Positions 30,812-35,238 of a DNA stretch of 35,238 nucleotides are shown here, piece after piece. Both the position numbers and the translations under genes were made by a program. The notes beneath the pieces are model-generated. The model had not been told where the DNA came from, searched no databases, and saw only the letters and a list, made by a program, of their open reading frames with translations. The DNA comes from Nanobdellota archaeon (GTDB lineage: Archaea; Nanobdellota; Nanobdellia; Woesearchaeales; CG1-02-33-12): positions 1-35,238 of the forward strand of contig JAHJQG010000007.1 of NCBI GenBank assembly GCA_018819345.1. Reading direction: 5' to 3'. Each line of letters opens with the position of its first letter. Positions within the stretch are counted from its first letter, which is position 1.

Positions 30812-32509
30812 ATGAATAAAAAACAGATTTTGTCAAAAATAAAAAATAAATTAGAGGTAATATATCTATATAATAATACAGACCAGATTTTTCTAAAGCT
30901 AAATAATATTATAAATAAATATTACAATAAACCAATAATTAAGAGTAAGAGAAAAAAATATGGAAATAAATTATTTTTATCAGAGAAAGATTCTATTTTG
31001 ATTACATACGGAGATTCTATAAAGACCAGCAAAGAAAAACCATTAAAAACCCTATACAGGTTTCTTAGGAAATATATCAAAAATACAATTACCGGGGTTC
31101 ATATTTTGCCATTTTTCCCTAGCTCTGATGATGCTTTTTCAATAGTTGATTATAGAAATGTTAGTCCAGAATTAGGAAATTGGAAAGATATCCAGAAAAT
31201 TGCAAAGGATTACCATTTGATGGCTGATCTTGTGTTAAACCATGTTTCCAAGGAGAGCAAATGGTTCAAGGGATTTCTAAAAGGGGATAAGAAGTACATG
31301 AATTATTTCATTGCTTTTAACAAAAAAATTGATACAAATTTGGTTTTCAGGCCAAGGACAAACCCCTTATTAACAGGATTTAAGACAAAAAAGGGATTAA
31401 AATATGTGTGGACAACCTTTAGTGATAATCAGGTTGATTTAAATTTTAAAAATCCAGATGTTTTGCTTGAGATTATTGACTTATTATTATTTTATCTTTC
31501 AAATGGAGTTGAGATTATCAGATTAGACGCAATAGGTTTTCTGTGGAAAGAACTGGGAACCTCATGCTTTAATCTGAAGAATAGTCATGAGATTGTTAAA
31601 CTTCTTCGGCTTATATTAAGTTATGTAGCACCCTATGCTATCTTAATCACAGAAACAAATGCTCCCTATAAATATAACATATCCTATTTTGGCAGGGGTG
31701 ATGAATCACATATGGTATATCAGGTCACTCTTCCCTTGCTTGTATTAGATGCATTCATAAGAGAGGATACATCTCATTTGCAGGAATTCTATAAAAGAAT
31801 AGAACCATTAAAAGCTGGGAATCTGTTCTTTAATTTCCTGGCCTCACATGATGGTATTAATATGATTAGTGCAAAGGGATTGCTTACAAAAAAACAATCC
31901 AGTAATCTTATCAATGAAGTAAAAAAGCATAATGGGCTTATTTCATATAGATCTGTGCCAGATGGAACCAAAGCCCCATATGAGCTGAATATAAATTATT
32001 TTGATGCAATAAATAACCCTAATAGGAAAACTCCTATTGCCAAAGAGGTAAAAAGATTCATCTCATCACAATCACTCATCATAGCAAACAATGGTGTGCC
32101 TGGTGTTTACATACATAGCTTGATTGGCTCAAGAAATTATCTGGCAGGAGTAAAGAAAACTGGAATAAAGAGAATGATTAACAGAGAGAAGATTAATTTT
32201 ACAAGACTAGAGAAACAGTTAAGAGATAAGAAATCAATAAGACACAATGTTCTAAAGAACTATTTGAGGCTGCTTGATATAAGAACAAAGATTCCAGAGC
32301 TTAATCCCTTTTATAAACAAAAGGTTATCTATTCAGATAAGAGATTATTCATTGTGTCAAGGCTCAGAAAAAATAAAAAACTAGTTGTAATAATAAATGT
32401 AAGCAATGATATAATTTCACTTTCCAGATATAAAGGCAGAACAGACTTATTATCAAAAAGAAGATTCAATGGAAAGGTTCAACCAAATGGGGTTTACTTC
32501 TTAAAATAA
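30812..32509 (+). CDS. GH13_18 sugar phosphorylase, probably glucosylglycerate phosphorylase
   Basis: A 565-residue alpha-amylase-clan enzyme of the sucrose-phosphorylase subfamily. It shows HILPFFPSSDDAFSIVDY (97-114), VLNHVS, the nucleophile D239 in IRLDAIGFLWKELGT, the acid/base E281 in ITETNAP, and D347 in LASHDGI. Members cleave sucrose, glucosylglycerol or glucosylglycerate with phosphate to give glucose-1-phosphate. Next to gpgS, with a glycerate kinase in the window, glucosylglycerate is the best substrate guess, releasing glycerate. Sequence alone does not exclude sucrose or glucosylglycerol. Translation probably depends on coupling, as the ribosome site is weak. Confidence 0.85.
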   Translation: MNKKQILSKIKNKLEVIYLYNNTDQIFLKLNNIINKYYNKPIIKSKRKKYGNKLFLSEKDSILITYGDSIKTSKEKPLKTLYRFLRKYIKNTITGVHILPFFPSSDDAFSIVDYRNVSPELGNWKDIQKIAKDYHLMADLVLNHVSKESKWFKGFLKGDKKYMNYFIAFNKKIDTNLVFRPRTNPLLTGFKTKKGLKYVWTTFSDNQVDLNFKNPDVLLEIIDLLLFYLSNGVEIIRLDAIGFLWKELGTSCFNLKNSHEIVKLLRLILSYVAPYAILITETNAPYKYNISYFGRGDESHMVYQVTLPLLVLDAFIREDTSHLQEFYKRIEPLKAGNLFFNFLASHDGINMISAKGLLTKKQSSNLINEVKKHNGLISYRSVPDGTKAPYELNINYFDAINNPNRKTPIAKEVKRFISSQSLIIANNGVPGVYIHSLIGSRNYLAGVKKTGIKRMINREKINFTRLEKQLRDKKSIRHNVLKNYLRLLDIRTKIPELNPFYKQKVIYSDKRLFIVSRLRKNKKLVVIINVSNDIISLSRYKGRTDLLSKRRFNGKVQPNGVYFLK

Positions 32510-32525
32510 ACTCAAATAATAACAA

Positions 32526-32539
32526 AGTTTATATATTTA
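32526..32539 (+). promoter_or_regulatory. TATA promoter of the ileS transcript
   Basis: AGTTTATATATTTA is centred about 25 bases before the ATG of the small leader frame at 32558, not before ileS itself (32721). The ileS mRNA should therefore have a leader of about 165 bases. Confidence 0.5.
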
Positions 32540-32557
32540 TTATAACTCTTCTTTCTT

Positions 32558-32632
32558 ATGAAATCCAATTTATACTTATTGTCTTTTAATATTAATTGCA
32601 TTATTAGTTTTATTTCTATTATTATTATGTAA
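32558..32632 (+). CDS. Isoleucine-rich leader peptide of ileS (candidate)
   Basis: A 24-codon frame whose ATG is at the expected transcription start of the ileS mRNA, so it would be translated as a leaderless peptide. It begins MKSNLYLLSFNINC. Seven of its 24 residues are isoleucine (positions 12, 15, 16, 19 and 21-23), all written ATT, ending III-Met-stop. It ends 88 bases before ileS. Peptides rich in the amino acid of a downstream synthetase or biosynthetic gene are the mark of attenuation in bacteria; in archaea this would be unusual. Hydrophobic AT-rich frames are naturally Ile-rich, so chance is possible. Confidence 0.4.
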   Translation: MKSNLYLLSFNINCIISFISIIIM

Positions 32633-32720
32633 ATATGCTGGCGTTTTCTAAGCTGGCAAACCATCACTAATAGAAATAAATATAAACAAATAAAAAAACA
32701 AGAACAAATGAGGATAAAAA

Positions 32721-35238
32721 ATGGACAAAAAATATGATTTTAGGAAAATAGAAAAAGAGATCTTGCTGTTTTGGAAGAAAAACAAGAAGCTTATCTATGA
32801 TTCTCTCCAGGAAAATCCAAAAGATAAAAAGCCATTATTCTCATGGCTTGAGGGGCCGCCAACAGCAAATGCTCCTCCTGGACTGCATCATGTTGAGGCA
32901 AGGGTTTCAAAGGACTTGGTTTGCAGGTATAATTTTATGAAGGGTTTTGCTGTTCCAAGAAAAGGGGGATGGGACTGCCATGGCCTGCCTGTTGAAATCC
33001 AGGTCCAGAAAAAACTAAATCTAAAAACAAAAAAAGACATCTATAAATTTGGGGTTGAAAAGTTTATTGATATATGCAAGAAAGATGTTTTCTCATTTGT
33101 AAAGGAATGGTCTGATATGACTGAAAGAATGGGTTTCTGGGTTGATTTAGATAACCCTTATGTTACCATGGAAAAAAACTACATGGAGAGCGAGTGGTGG
33201 GCATTAAAGCAGTTGTTTGATAAAGGCCTTATCTACCGTGGCTATAAAGTTGTTCCTTACAGTGTTGGCTGTGAAACACCATTATCAAGCCACGAAGTAG
33301 CACTTGGCTATAAAGATATTATAGAGGATACAGTAACCATTAGGTTTGAGGCAAAAGAAGATATTTATAAAAAATTTCCAGAGCTTGAAAAAAACAAGAA
33401 ACTATATTATCTAGTCTGGACAACAACACCATGGACTCTTCCAAGCAATCTTGCAATTGCAGTTAAGAATGATATAAATTATGTGATTGTTGAAACAGAT
33501 TTTTCAGACAAAAAAAAACAAAAAGCCTATTATGTTGTTGCAAAAGACTTACTGGAAAGGTATTTTCCTGATAAAAATAACAGGAAAGTAATAAAAACAA
33601 TAAAAGGAAAAGAGCTTGAAAATCTTGAATATATTCCTTTGTTTGATTATTTTAAAGACAAGGTTAAGAATTCATTTAAATTTATTCTTGCTGACTTTGT
33701 AACAACAGAAGAAGGAACAGGCCTTGTTCACCAGGCACCAGCTTTTGGTGAGGATGACTTCAATATCTGCAGGGAAAAAGGAATTGATTTTGTTAATCCA
33801 GTTGACCTTGAGGGCAAGTTCACTAAAGAAGTTAATGATTATAAAGCAAGGTTTGTAAAGGACTGCGATGAAGATATAATAAAAAGGCTTGATAAAGAAG
33901 GAAAACTGTTTGTAACCTATAAGGTCAAGCATACATATCCTTTCTGCTGGAGAACAGGCTGCCCATTAATTTATTATGCAATGGATGCATGGTTTATCTC
34001 TGTTTCAAAGTTCAGGCATAAGCTAGTTAAAAATAACAATAAGATTAACTGGTATCCTGAAAGCTTTAAGGATGGAAGGTTTGGAAACTGGATTTCAGAG
34101 GCAAAGGACTGGGCTTTATCAAGAAACAAGTTCTGGGGAACTCCACTAAACATATGGGTCTGTGAAAATGAAAAATGCAGCTATATGGAATCAATAGGTA
34201 GTATTGCTGAACTTGAGGAAAAAACAGGCAAAAAAGTAAATGATCTTCATATTGGCTCTGTTGATCCATTGACATATAAATGCCCAAAGTGCAGCAAAAC
34301 AATGAAAAGAACTCCAGAGGTTATTGACTGCTGGTTTGATTCAGGAGCAGCAACATTTGCACAATTTCATTATCCTTTTGAGAACAAGGAACTATTTAAA
34401 AAAAGGTTTCCATATGATTTTATCTCAGAGTCAATTGACCAGACAAGGGGCTGGTTTTACACTCTGCATGTTTTATCAACTCTCTTGTTTGATGATTTAA
34501 GTTATAAAAATGTTCCAGTTACTGGATTGCTATGTGATGAATATGGGGAAAAAATGTCAAAATCAAAAGGGAATATATTATTGCCTAATGATGTTTTTGA
34601 CAAAAGAGGAGTGGATTCTGTAAGGCTGCTTATGTGCTCTTATCCTCTTGGGAATAATGTTAAGGTTGGTCTTTCTGTATTTGATGAGCTGATAATTCCC
34701 TTTTTCAACATACTCTGGAATTCATATTATTATGCTGCAGATTACATCAATAACTTCAGGCTTAATAATATAAAAAATATTAATATTAAAAGAGTAGAGG
34801 ATAGATGGATAATATCAAGAGTAAACTCAACATTAAAAGATTTTGAGAAAAGCATGGAAAAATATGATTATGCACATGCAACAGAATCCATAAGGAATTT
34901 TGTGGTGAATGACCTCTCAAGAACCTATATCAAAATTATTAGGGACAGAACACAAGAACAGGATAAGGAACTGGCATTTAGTTTCAAGTATGTCTTTGAC
35001 AGATTAATAAAGATAATGGCCCCATTCACGCCATTTATCTCAGAGTATATTTATCAGGAGTTTTTAAAAGGAAAATCCTGGAGTGTCCACTTTGAAGAGT
35101 GGCCAAAGCATGAGAAAACAGATAAAAAGCTTGAGCAGGAATTTTTATTTGCTTCTGACATAACACAGGCAATTCTTGCAGCAAGGGAAAAAGCACAGGT
35201 TGGAATAAGGTGGCCATTAGGTAAAGTTGTTTTACACA
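32721..35238 (+). CDS. ileS: Isoleucyl-tRNA synthetase (3' end outside the window)
   Basis: Charges tRNA-Ile. The first 839 residues are visible and the frame is open to the window edge; full enzymes of this type have about 1,030-1,070. Class I motifs are present: the HIGH-equivalent PPGLHH (52-57, preceded by GPPTAN), GWDCHGLPVE in the catalytic domain, the editing domain (VWTTTPWTLPSNLAIAV, TGLVHQAPAFGEDD), and KMSKS at 611-615. Zinc-type cysteines lie around 474-516 (CENEKC, CPKC). The PPGLHH form is the one seen in the archaeal/eukaryotic-like and IleS2 types, which can be less sensitive to mupirocin. The GAGG at 32709-32712 serves as ribosome site. Confidence 0.96.
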   Translation, partial: MDKKYDFRKIEKEILLFWKKNKKLIYDSLQENPKDKKPLFSWLEGPPTANAPPGLHHVEARVSKDLVCRYNFMKGFAVPRKGGWDCHGLPVEIQVQKKLNLKTKKDIYKFGVEKFIDICKKDVFSFVKEWSDMTERMGFWVDLDNPYVTMEKNYMESEWWALKQLFDKGLIYRGYKVVPYSVGCETPLSSHEVALGYKDIIEDTVTIRFEAKEDIYKKFPELEKNKKLYYLVWTTTPWTLPSNLAIAVKNDINYVIVETDFSDKKKQKAYYVVAKDLLERYFPDKNNRKVIKTIKGKELENLEYIPLFDYFKDKVKNSFKFILADFVTTEEGTGLVHQAPAFGEDDFNICREKGIDFVNPVDLEGKFTKEVNDYKARFVKDCDEDIIKRLDKEGKLFVTYKVKHTYPFCWRTGCPLIYYAMDAWFISVSKFRHKLVKNNNKINWYPESFKDGRFGNWISEAKDWALSRNKFWGTPLNIWVCENEKCSYMESIGSIAELEEKTGKKVNDLHIGSVDPLTYKCPKCSKTMKRTPEVIDCWFDSGAATFAQFHYPFENKELFKKRFPYDFISESIDQTRGWFYTLHVLSTLLFDDLSYKNVPVTGLLCDEYGEKMSKSKGNILLPNDVFDKRGVDSVRLLMCSYPLGNNVKVGLSVFDELIIPFFNILWNSYYYAADYINNFRLNNIKNINIKRVEDRWIISRVNSTLKDFEKSMEKYDYAHATESIRNFVVNDLSRTYIKIIRDRTQEQDKELAFSFKYVFDRLIKIMAPFTPFISEYIYQEFLKGKSWSVHFEEWPKHEKTDKKLEQEFLFASDITQAILAAREKAQVGIRWPLGKVVLH

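Noticed and set aside
32708-32737. Nine-codon frame just before ileS (ATG at 32708)
   Set aside because: It overlaps the ileS start and ribosome site, is out of frame, and has no isoleucine enrichment; most likely chance.
33672-35217. Minus-strand frames opposite ileS (33672, 34066, 35035)
   Set aside because: Antisense to a clearly coding synthetase gene with no supporting signals.
1-35238. CRISPR arrays, tRNA or rRNA genes, intact insertion sequences
   Set aside because: I looked for regularly spaced repeats, tRNA cloverleaf arms, rRNA-like GC-rich blocks and transposase motifs and found none that held up.

Overview
The window reads as chromosomal DNA of an AT-rich archaeon, most likely a DPANN lineage of the Woesearchaeota/Pacearchaeota type. 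That placement is an inference. The directly visible evidence is an archaeal exosome/proteasome operon, RNA polymerase subunit K, aIF1A, the archaeal termination nuclease aCPSF1 (FttA), an archaeal RNase P protein, and very uniform TATA promoters (GAAAGATTTAWATA) placed about 25 bases before many start codons, which implies mostly leaderless mRNAs. Coding density is high. I see no rRNA, tRNA, CRISPR array or intact insertion sequence.

Layout. 1-344: 3' end of a MiaB/CDKAL1-like tRNA methylthiotransferase. 347-5108: unknown proteins, a ribbon-helix-helix/NDP-sugar pyrophosphorylase fusion, a phosphomannomutase/phosphoglucomutase and a glycosyltransferase. 5159-9559: a compact RNA and protein quality-control operon (RNase P Pop5, proteasome alpha, SBDS, Rrp4, Rrp41, Rrp42, RpoK), followed by an FKBP isomerase with its own promoter. 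10065-11575: a Sec11-type signal peptidase, a 24-residue membrane microprotein and two unknown proteins. 11648-15439: proteasome beta with aCPSF1 on the minus strand, then aIF1A and a membrane protein with an Ada-like metal-binding tail on the plus strand. 15446-19312: a minus-strand operon with a glycosyltransferase, a MagIII-type DNA glycosylase, two unknown proteins and a bacterial-type lipoprotein signal peptidase (LspA).

19448-32509 holds the most interesting metabolism: a YdjC deacetylase, a HAD phosphatase fused to D-glycerate 3-kinase, a GT4 glycosyltransferase, glucosyl-3-phosphoglycerate synthase (GpgS) and a GH13_18 sugar phosphorylase. Together these could form a closed glucosylglycerate cycle: glycerate to 3-phosphoglycerate, to glucosyl-3-phosphoglycerate, to glucosylglycerate, then phosphorolysis back to glucose-1-phosphate and glycerate. 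The cluster is split by an accessory/defence block (about 23.4-29.4 kb). That block has an MvaI/BcnI-family restriction enzyme, an SPPY (m4C-type) methyltransferase with a winged-helix regulator behind a perfect 9-2-9 palindrome, and a three-gene operon of two membrane proteins and an Mrr-like nuclease.

The window ends inside ileS (isoleucyl-tRNA synthetase). Its leader carries a leaderless 24-codon reading frame with seven isoleucine codons, all ATT, which is a candidate attenuation-type leader peptide. Three GC-rich islands between genes (20.1, 26.2 and 28.4 kb) are candidates for small RNAs or decayed genes.
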